DNA of 64,000 nucleotides, from the NCBI RefSeq assembly GCF_002797535.1, contig NZ_PGFD01000002.1, positions 496,001 through 560,000 on the forward strand. The letters run 5' to 3'. A model generated the notes under the pieces. The model saw only the letters and a list, made by a program, of their open reading frames with translations. It was not told the origin of the DNA and searched no databases. The DNA is from Chryseobacterium geocarposphaerae. Its GTDB lineage: Bacteria > Bacteroidota > Bacteroidia > Flavobacteriales > Weeksellaceae. A program made the translations under genes and the position numbers. Shown here piece after piece: positions 25,421-34,022 of this stretch (position 1 is its first letter; every line of letters begins with the position of its first letter).

Positions 25421-26051
25421 CTTTCGGGGGATCTTTTTTTTCTATTTTTAAAAGTCTCGGATTATTCTTACATTTTTTATTATAAAGCTCTATATAAGTT
25501 CCGTTGTCTTGTATATTGGCCACTTCACCTGTCGCCTTATTCACAGTGATATTAAAATGCTTTTTCTGGTAAGGGCATTCGTTTGAGGTAAGTTTTCCAA
25601 CTTCCAGATAATAGTTTTTACCGTCTTCCGCATAATTTCCTGCCAGGTCATTAAACTCTTCATCTACAAAGTATCCTTCATCTGTGAGCTTAATTGCCGC
25701 CTCTTCTACATTGTCTATTTTACCTATAAACTTTCTGAGCGAAGGGAGATCTGTTATATATTCTATTTTACCTGCTGAAGAATAAACAACATAAAAGAAG
25801 CCGTTTTCATCAGGAAATAAATTAAAACCTGAGGATTGCGGTATGTACTCCTTCTTCGTTCCAACAGCTCTTACTTCCTGGTTTTTGCCATAATTATTAT
25901 GAACTAAAATCCAGAAATCTGTTTTCTGATTGGGAATAATACTCTGTAAAATATTAGAATAGCCTGTAAAATGTTTTTTCTCCTGAGAATAAGCGTTTAT
26001 CCCCAACATCAGAAAAGAAAATATACCAAATTTTAAAATTGCTTTTATCAT
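25383..26051 (-). CDS. Exported protein of unknown function (222 aa)
   Basis: The protein has a signal peptide (MIKAILKFGIFSFLMLGINAYSQ, cleavage near residue 22) and then no recognised domain. The mature part has beta-rich stretches with two tyrosine-rich segments (NGFFYVVYSSAGKIEYI and DGKNYYLEVGKL), two cysteines (NECPYQKK and NKKCKNN) that may form a disulfide, and a basic C-terminal tail with KKDPPKDEPKK. It probably resides in the periplasm or outside. It shares a 38-base overlap with the acetyltransferase gene and is 34 bases after manC, so it may belong to that unit. Confidence 0.55.
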   Translation of the reverse strand: MIKAILKFGIFSFLMLGINAYSQEKKHFTGYSNILQSIIPNQKTDFWILVHNNYGKNQEVRAVGTKKEYIPQSSGFNLFPDENGFFYVVYSSAGKIEYITDLPSLRKFIGKIDNVEEAAIKLTDEGYFVDEEFNDLAGNYAEDGKNYYLEVGKLTSNECPYQKKHFNITVNKATGEVANIQDNGTYIELYNKKCKNNPRLLKIEKKDPPKDEPKKTNSSKRR

Positions 26052-26085
26052 AGCTAAATAACAGACACAAAGTATGCCATCTTAA

Positions 26086-27177
26086 TTACATAAAACGTTC
26101 CCCTTTTTTGAAGTTTTTAAGATCTAAAACGTAATCTTTTATCAGCTGATCATGCTCTCTTGGGCAAATTAGCAGCACTTTATCTGTATCTACAACGATA
26201 TAATCCTTCAATCCGTCTATCACAACCATCTTATTGCTTTTGGCATGAATGATATTGCCTTCTGCATTATACGTTAAAAGGTGTTTTTGATTAACAGAGT
26301 TTCTATTTTTATCTTTCTCTGTGTTTTCATACACCGAGGTCCATGTTCCCAGATCACTCCATCCCAAATCTGCAGGAATTACATATACATTCTTTGCTTT
26401 TTCGAGAATCCCGTTATCGATGGAAATTTTCTGAACTTTTGGATAAATAAGTTCTATACAGCTCTGTTCATTACCCGCATTATAATCACATGCCATGAAA
26501 TGCTGTGTCATATCCGGAAGATACATTTCAAAAGCATGGTGAATACTTTTAACATTCCAGATAAAAATTCCCGCATTCCAAAGGAAATCTCCGCTCTCTA
26601 AAAAGCTTTGTGCAATTTCCAGAATGGGCTTTTCAGTAAATGTTTTTACTTTAAAATAATCTGCATTTTTCTTTTCTACGAACTGAATATAGCCATATCC
26701 TGTATCAGGTCTCGTAGGAGTGATTCCCAATGTTACCAGATACTCATTTTCAGATGCCAACTCAAAAGCAAGCTCTAATTTCTGTAAAAAAATATCTTCT
26801 TTAAGAATCAAATGATCGGCTGGTAAAACTACCATGGTCGCATTAGGATTCTTTTCAGCGATTTTGTTAGCCATATAAAGATTACAGGCCGCCGTATTTT
26901 TCATCAATGGTTCTCCCACAATATTTTCTTCCGGAATTTCCGGTAATTGCTGATGGGATACACTTACATATTCTTTATTTGTAATGACAAATATATTTTC
27001 AGCAGGGATTATTTTACTGATCCTGTCATACGTCTGCTGAATCATTGTTCTTCCCGTTCCTAAAATATCCTGAAACTGTTTGGGGAATTTTTGTGTACTT
27101 AAAGGCCAAAATCTGCTTCCGATTCCTCCCGCCATTATCACACAATATTTATCTGACTGTAACATGTTCACATACAT
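26086..27177 (-). CDS. manC: Mannose-1-phosphate guanylyltransferase
   Basis: The enzyme makes GDP-mannose from mannose-1-phosphate and GTP, for surface polysaccharide. The 363-residue protein has the pyrophosphorylase signature VIMAGGIGSRFWPLSTQKFPKQF (residues ~13-35), then LPADHLI, and FTEKP....A, plus the NAGIFIWN block. It has only the transferase part: the C-terminal phosphomannose isomerase domain of the bifunctional ManC/AlgA forms is absent. Two ATG codons (27177 and 27165) could start it; the first overlaps the SprT-like gene by 10 bases. Confidence 0.92.
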   Translation of the reverse strand: MYVNMLQSDKYCVIMAGGIGSRFWPLSTQKFPKQFQDILGTGRTMIQQTYDRISKIIPAENIFVITNKEYVSVSHQQLPEIPEENIVGEPLMKNTAACNLYMANKIAEKNPNATMVVLPADHLILKEDIFLQKLELAFELASENEYLVTLGITPTRPDTGYGYIQFVEKKNADYFKVKTFTEKPILEIAQSFLESGDFLWNAGIFIWNVKSIHHAFEMYLPDMTQHFMACDYNAGNEQSCIELIYPKVQKISIDNGILEKAKNVYVIPADLGWSDLGTWTSVYENTEKDKNRNSVNQKHLLTYNAEGNIIHAKSNKMVVIDGLKDYIVVDTDKVLLICPREHDQLIKDYVLDLKNFKKGERFM

Positions 27178-27758
27178 TTTTCTACTCTGGCTAAAGGTCT
27201 GAAAGAATACTTTCTCCCGGTAGCCAAATTCTTACAAAGATAGTTTTTTTTAATAAGTCCTTCCTGCAGATATTTTTGATTTTGATAAACAAAAAAGCCT
27301 CCTTTCTCTATTTCTTCAATATAGCAAAAATTGTCATCTGCATGTCCTGCATGAAAAAACTTTACTAAATCCGGACTTGCCATAAAATTGGCTTTGGGAG
27401 ATTTTGAAAACTTTATAATAATGGGTTTCAACGCATCCTCATATACTTCAATACTCTCCAAAAGCATTTCTCTAAAAGTGGTTTTCCACTCATTTCCATG
27501 AGGTGATATCCTTCTTCCAAACTTTTCAAAAGCAATAAGATGTGCCAGCTCATGAGTAAGCACAAAGAAAAAAAGCTGTGGCGATAATGTGGAATTTATT
27601 GTAATTTCATGGGAATTATCATGCAGCTTCCTATAATCTCCCAATTTCGAATTCCGCTCTCTTGTTATCTTTATATGAATATAATAATCTGAGAACCATT
27701 TTCTTAAATAAGTCCGTGTATTTTGAGGTAAATATTTTTCTAATGTTTCAATAGACAT
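27168..27758 (-). CDS. SprT-like zinc metalloprotease domain protein
   Basis: This 196-residue protein has the HELAH zinc motif in FFVLTHELAHLIAFEKFGRRISPHGNEWKTTFREML, the core of the SprT-like domain related to the human SPRTN DNA-protein crosslink protease. The third zinc ligand is likely the H in SPHG. The C-terminal part has cysteines (FCYIEE, NYLCKNL and VEKCM) that partly resemble the zinc ribbon of SprT proteins. It starts one base after the TolC stop and overlaps manC, so all three genes sit in one transcript. Confidence 0.82.
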   Translation of the reverse strand: MSIETLEKYLPQNTRTYLRKWFSDYYIHIKITRERNSKLGDYRKLHDNSHEITINSTLSPQLFFFVLTHELAHLIAFEKFGRRISPHGNEWKTTFREMLLESIEVYEDALKPIIIKFSKSPKANFMASPDLVKFFHAGHADDNFCYIEEIEKGGFFVYQNQKYLQEGLIKKNYLCKNLATGRKYSFRPLARVEKCM

Positions 27759-27759
27759 T

Positions 27760-29106
27760 CTACAAACTTAGTGGAATTCCGGCATAGAAGTTCAATAATT
27801 TTAAACTGAATAAATAATTATATTTTGCCTGAGCTACAGAACCTTGTGCATTCGCATAGTTATTTCTGGCAACATTCAGATCAAAAATAGTTGTTCTTCC
27901 GGCGGCATAGCTTTTTTCAGCAAAATCCATAGAAAGTTTTGAGCTTTTTTCCGCTTCTACTGCAGCTAAATAAGCTTCGTAGTTGGCATCAACATCAAAC
28001 TGTGCCTTCTGAACACTTTGTCTTACCGACTGCTTTTGCTGCTCAAGTGAGTTCTTGGCAACACTTTCATTAATTTTTGACTGCTCTACCTGAAGTTTTG
28101 TAATTCCTTTATTAAAAATCGGAATATTAACAGAAAGGCCGGCTTGCTGTCCAAAGTTGTCTTTATACTGCTCAAACAAATTCCTTTCATAAACAATATT
28201 TTTTGACTCATCTATTCCAGTGATATCTGTATTAAGAAGGTTGTTGTAGAAAGATCCGATTCCCACACTTGCCGTTACTGTAGGCCAGAAAGCTGTTTTT
28301 GAAACTTCAGTCTGAGCTTCCGCAGATTTTATTCTGCTTTCCGCTGCTTTTATCTGAGGCTGAGATTCATAAGCTGTTGTCAAAACCTCATTCACTGATT
28401 TTAATTCCGGAGTCAGTTGGTCAGGAACACTTACATCCTCAACATCAAAGTTTTTATAATCCTGCAATTGTAAAAGCTGAGCCAAAGCGAATAAGCTTCG
28501 CCCAACATTAATTTCAGCCGTTTTCAGATTTTGTTTTTCTCTTGCCAATGCTGCTTCAGCCTCTGCTAAAACAGTCTGCGCCGTTGTACCTACCGATGTC
28601 GTTATTTTCGCCTTGTCATATTGCTTTTTGGCATTCGCAACCGTACTTTCAGAGATTTTTACAATTTCCTTATTCAACAAGGTCGTTAAATATTGCTGTG
28701 CGATCTGCAACGAAATATCGTTCTTTATTGTTTCTACATCATATAAGCTTGCTTCCAGATCATACTGGTTTTTTCTGACTGTTTTATCCAGCCTTCCGTT
28801 GTTATATACCAAAACTTCAGCTCCTAGATTTGCATTGTTTCGAAAGACATCGTTTCTTAAACTCCCTGTCCCGAAAGAGGTCTGTCCGAAACTAACAGTA
28901 TTTCCTATACTTCCGGAAACAGAAGGAAGATAATTTTTTTTGGCAATTTTTAGGTTGGCTTCCTGATTTTGTTTCGAGTATTCATTTTGTATTACCTGAA
29001 GATTATGTTCTACTGCATAGTTTACACACTCTCTCAGTGACCACCTTTTCTGAGACTTTAGCCCCAAACAACTTAATCCTAAAATGATTACCAAAACTTT
29101 TTTCAT
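27760..29106 (-). CDS. TolC family outer membrane efflux protein
   Basis: This 448-residue protein has a signal peptide (1-19) and the two repeated coiled-coil halves of the TolC family. The N-terminal half carries SLRECVNYAVEHNLQVIQNE and the C-terminal half carries KSSKLSMDFAEKSYAAGRTTIFDLNVARNNYANAQGS, the usual family end signature. It forms a trimeric channel through the outer membrane. The neighbours include no membrane fusion protein or RND/ABC pump; it must work with components elsewhere. It is followed by the SprT-like and manC genes. Confidence 0.9.
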   Translation of the reverse strand: MKKVLVIILGLSCLGLKSQKRWSLRECVNYAVEHNLQVIQNEYSKQNQEANLKIAKKNYLPSVSGSIGNTVSFGQTSFGTGSLRNDVFRNNANLGAEVLVYNNGRLDKTVRKNQYDLEASLYDVETIKNDISLQIAQQYLTTLLNKEIVKISESTVANAKKQYDKAKITTSVGTTAQTVLAEAEAALAREKQNLKTAEINVGRSLFALAQLLQLQDYKNFDVEDVSVPDQLTPELKSVNEVLTTAYESQPQIKAAESRIKSAEAQTEVSKTAFWPTVTASVGIGSFYNNLLNTDITGIDESKNIVYERNLFEQYKDNFGQQAGLSVNIPIFNKGITKLQVEQSKINESVAKNSLEQQKQSVRQSVQKAQFDVDANYEAYLAAVEAEKSSKLSMDFAEKSYAAGRTTIFDLNVARNNYANAQGSVAQAKYNYLFSLKLLNFYAGIPLSL

Positions 29107-29208
29107 AATTAATTCAGCTTTTATGACATTAGACGCGAATATGTAAAAAAAGTTACAATTAAAAAAAATTAATGTCCCTTTTTAAAAAACTTTTGAGAAT
29201 TTTGTATC

Positions 29209-30453
29209 ATGACAAACGAACAATACCAAGAAGCCGTAAACTGGCTTTTCGTGCAAGCTCCTAATTATCAAATCGATGGTCAAAAAGCATATAAACCTGG
29301 TCTACAAAATATAGTCAGACTTTGTGATTTCTTTGGAAATCCTCAAGAAAAAATAAAATGTATTCATATCGGAGGAACGAACGGAAAAGGTTCTTCAAGC
29401 AATATGCTCGCTTCTGTGCTTCAGGAAGCTGGTTATAAAACCGGACTTTACAATTCTCCGCACCTGATCGATTTTACAGAACGCATCAAGGTAAACGGTG
29501 AAAACTGTGATAAAAACTTTGTCTTTGATTTTATTCAAAAACTGAAAAATCTTCCCGAAGATATTAAACCTTCCTTTTTTGAATTTACTACGGTTATGGC
29601 TTTTGAATATTTCTATCAGCAGAAAGTTGACTTTGCGATTATCGAAGTTGGATTAGGCGGAAGACTGGACTCAACAAATATTATTAAGCCATTAATTGCC
29701 GCCATTACTAATGTTCAGCTCGATCACCAAAACATTCTAGGTGATACCATCGAAGAAATTGCAGCAGAAAAAGCAGGAATTATTAAAAAGCACATCCCTA
29801 TTATTTCAGGGGACGAAAATAATTTGGTAAAAAACATCATTAAAAGCAAGGCAGATCAAGAAAAAGCACCATTTATTGATGCCACCTTATTAAAGACTGA
29901 CCTTACTTCAGATCTAAAAGGCAATTATCAGGCTAAAAATATTAAAGTCGTTCTGGCCTTAATAGAAGAACTAAAAAAATTAAATCTATCTATTTCTGAT
30001 AAAAATATTGAAGACGGTCTTCTACATGTTCATCAAAACACCAATTTTATCGGTCGTTGGTTTGAGTTCTCTAAAACCCCACTGACAATTTGCGATACTG
30101 GACACAATCAGGCCGGACTAGAGTATGTTTTTGACCAGTTAAATTCCATAGATAAGCACAAACATATTATTTTAGGCTTCGTCAATGACAAAAAAATCGA
30201 TGAAGTCACCAAAATTTTACCCGAAAATTCTGAGTTCTATTTTGCCAAACCAGCCATTAACAGAGGAAGAGATCCCAAAGATTATGAAGATCTATTGATT
30301 GGCGCAAAAATTTCTTATAAAATTTTCGATTCTGTACAGGAAGCATATCTATCTGCAAAAGAGCAATGTACAAATGAGGAAATGATTTTTATCGGCGGAA
30401 GTAACTTTGTAGTGGGAGAATTTTTAGAAAAAAATTTGGAGGTTTCCAAATAA
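29209..30453 (+). CDS. folC: Bifunctional folylpolyglutamate synthase/dihydrofolate synthase
   Basis: FolC adds glutamate to dihydropteroate and to folates with ATP. The 414-residue protein has the Mur-ligase type P-loop IHIGGTNGKGSSSNMLASVLQEAGYKTGLYNSPHL and VGLGGRLDSTN, then the TNVQLDHQNILG block, and the C-terminal domain with ICDTGHNQAGLEYVFDQL. Length fits the bacterial family. It diverges from tolC by 102 bases. The end of the coding sequence carries the promoter of the following tRNA genes. Confidence 0.94.
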   Translation: MTNEQYQEAVNWLFVQAPNYQIDGQKAYKPGLQNIVRLCDFFGNPQEKIKCIHIGGTNGKGSSSNMLASVLQEAGYKTGLYNSPHLIDFTERIKVNGENCDKNFVFDFIQKLKNLPEDIKPSFFEFTTVMAFEYFYQQKVDFAIIEVGLGGRLDSTNIIKPLIAAITNVQLDHQNILGDTIEEIAAEKAGIIKKHIPIISGDENNLVKNIIKSKADQEKAPFIDATLLKTDLTSDLKGNYQAKNIKVVLALIEELKKLNLSISDKNIEDGLLHVHQNTNFIGRWFEFSKTPLTICDTGHNQAGLEYVFDQLNSIDKHKHIILGFVNDKKIDEVTKILPENSEFYFAKPAINRGRDPKDYEDLLIGAKISYKIFDSVQEAYLSAKEQCTNEEMIFIGGSNFVVGEFLEKNLEVSK

Positions 30454-30465
30454 GTCGTATATTTG
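30435..30465 (+). promoter_or_regulatory. tRNA-Val promoter (TTTG-N19-TATATTTG)
   Basis: A TTTG at 30435-30438 and TATATTTG at 30458-30465 are separated by 19 bases, a textbook Bacteroidota -33/-7 pair. The -33 box lies inside the 3' end of folC, and the first tRNA starts 33 bases after the -7 box. Confidence 0.8.
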
Positions 30466-30497
30466 CACCACTCTAATCGAGGAAACAACGATAAAGA

Positions 30498-30572
30498 GGG
30501 TTCTTAGCTCAGTTGGTTCAGAGCATCTGGTTTACACCCAGAGGGTCGGGGGTTCGAATCCCTCAGGACCCA
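30498..30572 (+). tRNA. tRNA-Val (anticodon TAC), copy 1
   Basis: This 75-nt gene folds as a cloverleaf. The acceptor stem is GGGTTCT with AGGACCC, the anticodon loop is TTTACAC (TAC, valine), the T loop is TTCGAAT and the discriminator base is A. The CCA end is not encoded. It is identical to the copy at 30606-30680. Confidence 0.97.
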
Positions 30573-30605
30573 CAGAAAAGGAAACGAAACCTTTAAAAAA
30601 AATTC

Positions 30606-30680
30606 GGGTTCTTAGCTCAGTTGGTTCAGAGCATCTGGTTTACACCCAGAGGGTCGGGGGTTCGAATCCCTCAGGACCCA
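30606..30680 (+). tRNA. tRNA-Val (anticodon TAC), copy 2
   Basis: The sequence is identical to copy 1 over 75 nt, and 33 bases separate the two. Both are likely cut from one transcript that ends at the terminator at 30684-30712. Confidence 0.97.
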
Positions 30681-30683
30681 CAG

Positions 30684-30712
30684 AAAACTCTCTTTTTCAA
30701 GGGAGTTTTTTT
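30684..30712 (+). terminator. Intrinsic terminator of the tRNA-Val pair
   Basis: The stem AACTCTCT with AGGGAGTT (30686-30693, 30700-30707, one G-U) is extended by A-T pairs, and a run of T follows. Confidence 0.8.
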
Positions 30713-30784
30713 ATTTATATAAATTTTAATGTAAAAAGGCTTTCAGATTTCTTTTATTTAAGTTTATGACCTCCTTTAGAATAA

Positions 30785-30949
30785 TCACTTATTCTGTCCC
30801 GGTGCATAGGGTTTTGCCGATTTAGAGCCTGTTACCTTTTTAACCTGTCCGGGAGGTAAACCATGATTACCATTAGACTTGACTGCAACGCAGGATGTAA
30901 GAAACATTCCTAATAAAACCATTGCTCCTATTTGTTTCAGTGTTTTCAT
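30785..30949 (-). CDS. Small lipoprotein (54 aa)
   Basis: An ATG at 30949 on the minus strand opens 54 codons and ends in TGA at 30785-30787. The protein has a signal peptide with a lipobox (FLTSC, Cys20), then NGNHGLPPGQVKKVTG and a SAKPYAPGQNK end. The HGLPPGQ and YAPGQ motifs are familiar to me from small lipoproteins of Flavobacteriia, which databases sometimes label as a quinol oxidase subunit without evidence. Function is unknown. It fills most of the 318-base gap between the tRNA terminator and the glycosyltransferase gene. Confidence 0.72.
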   Translation of the reverse strand: MKTLKQIGAMVLLGMFLTSCVAVKSNGNHGLPPGQVKKVTGSKSAKPYAPGQNK

Positions 30950-31037
30950 TATAAATACTTTTTAATAAAGTTATAAAAAATCATGCCATTCATTATAGTA
31001 TCAGTAATTGTAAAAAGAACAGAAGATTTTGCCCGAA

Positions 31038-32003
31038 TCAAATTTTTTTGACGATTTTTTGTACATCAAGCTCTTCCAGACATGCCCAATCTCCTCGGAA
31101 ACACTCTTTATCTCCGAAAACAGAACACGGCCTGCACGTTAAATCTTCTATCTGAACAACATCATCTTCACTTTGGCCGAATCCTAAAAAACCCGCATAA
31201 GGATGCGTCGATCCCCAAACAGAAATACATCTTGTTCCCATTAGACTTGCCAAATGCATATTGGCAGAATCCATAGAGATCATCAGCTCCAGCTCGGAAA
31301 TCTTATTCAATTCTTCTGCAAGACTCAGTTTTCCTGATAAACTGTAAGTATTAGGGATTTCCCTCTCCCACTTTTCCAAAGTTTCAGTTTCTTTTTTACC
31401 TCCGCCAAAAAAATAAACCTTATGTTTTTGAGCCAAAATCCTTGCTAATTCATAAGATTTTTCTAGTGGAAGCATTTTCCCTTGGTGTTGGGCAAAAGGA
31501 GCAAAACCAATTCCTGATTTATTTATTGGGGCCGGTCTCAATTGGTGTGACAATTCAACTTTAAAACCCATTTCGCGGAAAACATCTGCATAACGTTCAA
31601 CCGTTTTTCTCAGCTGAACTTTATTCAGATTCCAAACGTCTGTTAACCGTTCCTTTTCCTCCTTTCCTTTATTGATTTTGAAGACTTTTAAGCCTTTTCT
31701 TATGTAAATTTTATCTAAAACCTTCGTTCTGATAACATCATGAAGATTGGCTATCAAATCAGGCTTAAACTCTTTAATCAGTTCATTCGCCAATCTGTTC
31801 AATCCAAAGAAACCTTTATAATCGTCCAGATTGATTCCTTTAAATATAACATTTGGAATGCCGGCAAATAAGTCTTGAAAATTCTGTCGTGAAACCATTA
31901 TAATTTCCACATCCGGATTTTGCTCTAAAAACTCACGGAAAACGGGAGCTGTCATTGCAACATCACCAAAAGCAGAAAAACGATATGCTAAAATTCTTGT
32001 CAC
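31038..32003 (-). CDS. Glycosyltransferase family 9 (heptosyltransferase-like)
   Basis: This 321-residue protein resembles ADP-heptose:LPS heptosyltransferases (GT9). It starts RILAYRFSAFGDVAMTAPVF, the usual GD.. N-terminal loop, and has the acceptor-side pattern of the family. The C-terminal half has ISMDSANMHLASLMGTRCISVWGSTHPYAG, the GT9 nucleotide-sugar signature. The last part has a cysteine-rich segment (DLTCRPCSVFGDKECFRG) typical of Bacteroidota members. It starts with a GTG two bases after the sufE stop. It likely acts on LPS or other surface glycan at the cytoplasmic membrane. Confidence 0.85.
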   Translation of the reverse strand: MTRILAYRFSAFGDVAMTAPVFREFLEQNPDVEIIMVSRQNFQDLFAGIPNVIFKGINLDDYKGFFGLNRLANELIKEFKPDLIANLHDVIRTKVLDKIYIRKGLKVFKINKGKEEKERLTDVWNLNKVQLRKTVERYADVFREMGFKVELSHQLRPAPINKSGIGFAPFAQHQGKMLPLEKSYELARILAQKHKVYFFGGGKKETETLEKWEREIPNTYSLSGKLSLAEELNKISELELMISMDSANMHLASLMGTRCISVWGSTHPYAGFLGFGQSEDDVVQIEDLTCRPCSVFGDKECFRGDWACLEELDVQKIVKKI

Positions 32004-32005
32004 AA

Positions 32006-32425
32006 TTAGGATTTCAACTGATAGGCAACTGCGTAAAATTTAATCTGCTTTGTCATCGCCATCAATCCGTTAGCACGAGAAGGAGAAAGAAACTCCTGCA
32101 GACCGATTTCAGAGATAAACTCGAAATCAGAATCTAAAATTTCCTGTGTAGAATGACCACTGTAAATGCTCACTAAAAGAGAAACAATTCCTTTCGGCAA
32201 AATACCGTCAGAATCAGCATTGAAAAACAATTTCCCATCTTTGAACTCTGCATCAATCCAAACTTTACTTTGACAGCCTTTAATCAGATTTTCGTCAGTT
32301 TTTTTATCATCAGAAAGCCCTTTCAGCTCCTTTCCAAGGTCAATGATATATTCATATTTCTGCTCCCAATCTTCAAGAAATGCAAATTCGTCGATAATTT
32401 CCTGCTGTTTTTCCTTAATGGTCAT
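32006..32425 (-). CDS. sufE: SufE family Fe-S assembly protein
   Basis: SufE takes sulfur from the cysteine desulfurase SufS and passes it to the scaffold. The 139-residue protein has the family pattern EKYEYIIDLGKELKGL, then the active cysteine in NLIKGCQSKVWIDAEFKDGKLFFNADSDGILPKGIVSLLV, and FISEIGLQEFLSPSRANGLMAM at the end. Length is normal. It precedes the GT9 gene by only two bases. No sufS lies in this window. The role in this operon is unclear; the pairing may be one of convenience. Confidence 0.92.
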   Translation of the reverse strand: MTIKEKQQEIIDEFAFLEDWEQKYEYIIDLGKELKGLSDDKKTDENLIKGCQSKVWIDAEFKDGKLFFNADSDGILPKGIVSLLVSIYSGHSTQEILDSDFEFISEIGLQEFLSPSRANGLMAMTKQIKFYAVAYQLKS

Positions 32426-32542
32426 TTCTATACTTTCTTTTGTGCAAAGATACTAAATTTAGACTTTTTAAATTTTATGTTAAGTTTGGGACTGAATACA
32501 TTAAATTATTATCAAATATTTTGATTTATACGGATTTAGTTT

Positions 32543-33646
32543 TTAAAAACTTTCAGTGGCCTTTTGAAAAACTTCCAGCAATTTTATCTCCTCATTTTCC
32601 CAACAAAGTATATTTGCAGCCCTTTCAAGTTCCGGCAGATAGTTTTTTCTTCCTTTATTCAAAACGGTATTTATTGCTTCTGCAATACTTGAAGGCTCAT
32701 GGTTTTTAATGATCTCTCCCACATCAAACCGATTTTTAATCGTAAGCATTTCAGGAAGACTTGATAAAATTAAAGGAACTCTTGCCTGAATACAATCCAG
32801 AACTTTATTTGGTAAAGAATAAAAATAACTTTCTCCCCCATTCTCTTCAATACTCATCCCGCAATCTGCAGTCAGAGTAATTTTTCTTAAATCATCAGGA
32901 TGTAACTTTCCTAAAAACTGGACTTTATCCTGAAGGTCTTCCTTAATCACCAGTTCTTCATATTCTGTTTTTCTTGGTCCGTCTCCCGCAATCTGAAAAA
33001 CAACATTTTCTACATCATGCATAGCCAAAATTGCCTTATCAATCCCCCGAAACGGATTAATTGCTCCTTGGTATAAAAGAATTTTAGGATTGTTATCTGA
33101 AATCTCCTGATTAAAATTCAATTTCCTTGGCGCATTCTGAACAACAACAGGATTAATTCCATATTGAGCTTTGAACCAGACGGCATATCCTGAACTTGCT
33201 GTAATCATCAATTTGATCTTCGGAACAATAGTCTTTTCCAGATATCTCCATAATTTTTGTGACATTTTGCCCTGAATTGCAGGCATTTCGGAAAAAATTT
33301 CATGACTGTCAAAAATTAACGGAATATTTAACTTTTTTGCAATCAGATAGTTCGGAAGCAATGCGTCCAGATCATTGGCATAAAGAATAGTATTTTTATT
33401 TGCTTTTTTCTTTAGCTGATGGTATAATTTCCAGTTGAATTCTAAATAAGCTGTTTTTAAACTTTTTGATTTTAACTCTATTCTGGAAAATGGATAAGGC
33501 CGCGACATCTCTTCAGCTCCGTTCCAGTCGTTTCCAATGAGCTCAATATCGTACCCGTTTTCGTATAACGTTCTGCAAACCTTTTCTATACGCTGATCCG
33601 TATATAAGTTGCTGAACGCTGAAGTAATCACTTTTTTATTACTCAT
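32543..33646 (-). CDS. Glycosyltransferase family 4 (group 1)
   Basis: The 367-residue protein has the GT-B pattern. The N-terminal Rossmann domain has VITSAFSNLYTDQRIEKVCRTL. The C-terminal sugar-nucleotide domain includes ILLYQGAINPFRGIDKAILAM, FQIAGDGPRKTEYEELV and FLGKLHPDDLRKITLTADCGMSIEENGGESYFYSLPNKVLD, typical of the GT4 family. Donor and acceptor are unknown; other surface-glycan genes in this window (manC, GT9) are consistent with a polysaccharide role. Its ATG overlaps the preceding membrane protein stop (TAATG). Confidence 0.87.
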   Translation of the reverse strand: MSNKKVITSAFSNLYTDQRIEKVCRTLYENGYDIELIGNDWNGAEEMSRPYPFSRIELKSKSLKTAYLEFNWKLYHQLKKKANKNTILYANDLDALLPNYLIAKKLNIPLIFDSHEIFSEMPAIQGKMSQKLWRYLEKTIVPKIKLMITASSGYAVWFKAQYGINPVVVQNAPRKLNFNQEISDNNPKILLYQGAINPFRGIDKAILAMHDVENVVFQIAGDGPRKTEYEELVIKEDLQDKVQFLGKLHPDDLRKITLTADCGMSIEENGGESYFYSLPNKVLDCIQARVPLILSSLPEMLTIKNRFDVGEIIKNHEPSSIAEAINTVLNKGRKNYLPELERAANILCWENEEIKLLEVFQKATESF

Positions 33647-33903
33647 TACTTCTTTTTATCCGTCAAAAGATGGTAAATTTGTATAAAGCAAATCAGTCCG
33701 TTGGGAATAATCACCGGCCAGAGCATTCCGCTGAAAATGCCATAAATGACAAAACAGATACAACCTATCATATTCACAATTCTGATTTTTCTTATATCTT
33801 TCAATATGAAACTCAGCACAATAAAAAGTGAAGCGGAATATCCGATATAAGTAGCAATTTCGGGAATCATGAGAAAAATTTTCAGGATAACAAACTTAAT
33901 CAT
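33646..33903 (-). CDS. Small membrane protein, YgjV-like
   Basis: The protein of 85 residues has three hydrophobic segments. The sequence IATYIGYSASLFIVLSFILKDIRKIRIVNMIGCICFVIYGIFSG and then VIIPNGLICFIQIYHL resembles the small YgjV-like membrane proteins, whose function is unknown. The ATG at 33903 is the start; the TTG two codons upstream is less likely. Its stop overlaps the ATG of the glycosyltransferase by one base, so translation is coupled. Confidence 0.7.
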   Translation of the reverse strand: MIKFVILKIFLMIPEIATYIGYSASLFIVLSFILKDIRKIRIVNMIGCICFVIYGIFSGMLWPVIIPNGLICFIQIYHLLTDKKK

Positions 33904-34022
33904 TTTCAATAAGATAATAAAATTTTTTCTGCCATAAAGTCATTTATTGATTTTTGGTAAAATATTTGTAATTTAGATAGTGAATAAATGGCAATGTTGC
34001 TTTTATTCTAATGAGATATATT

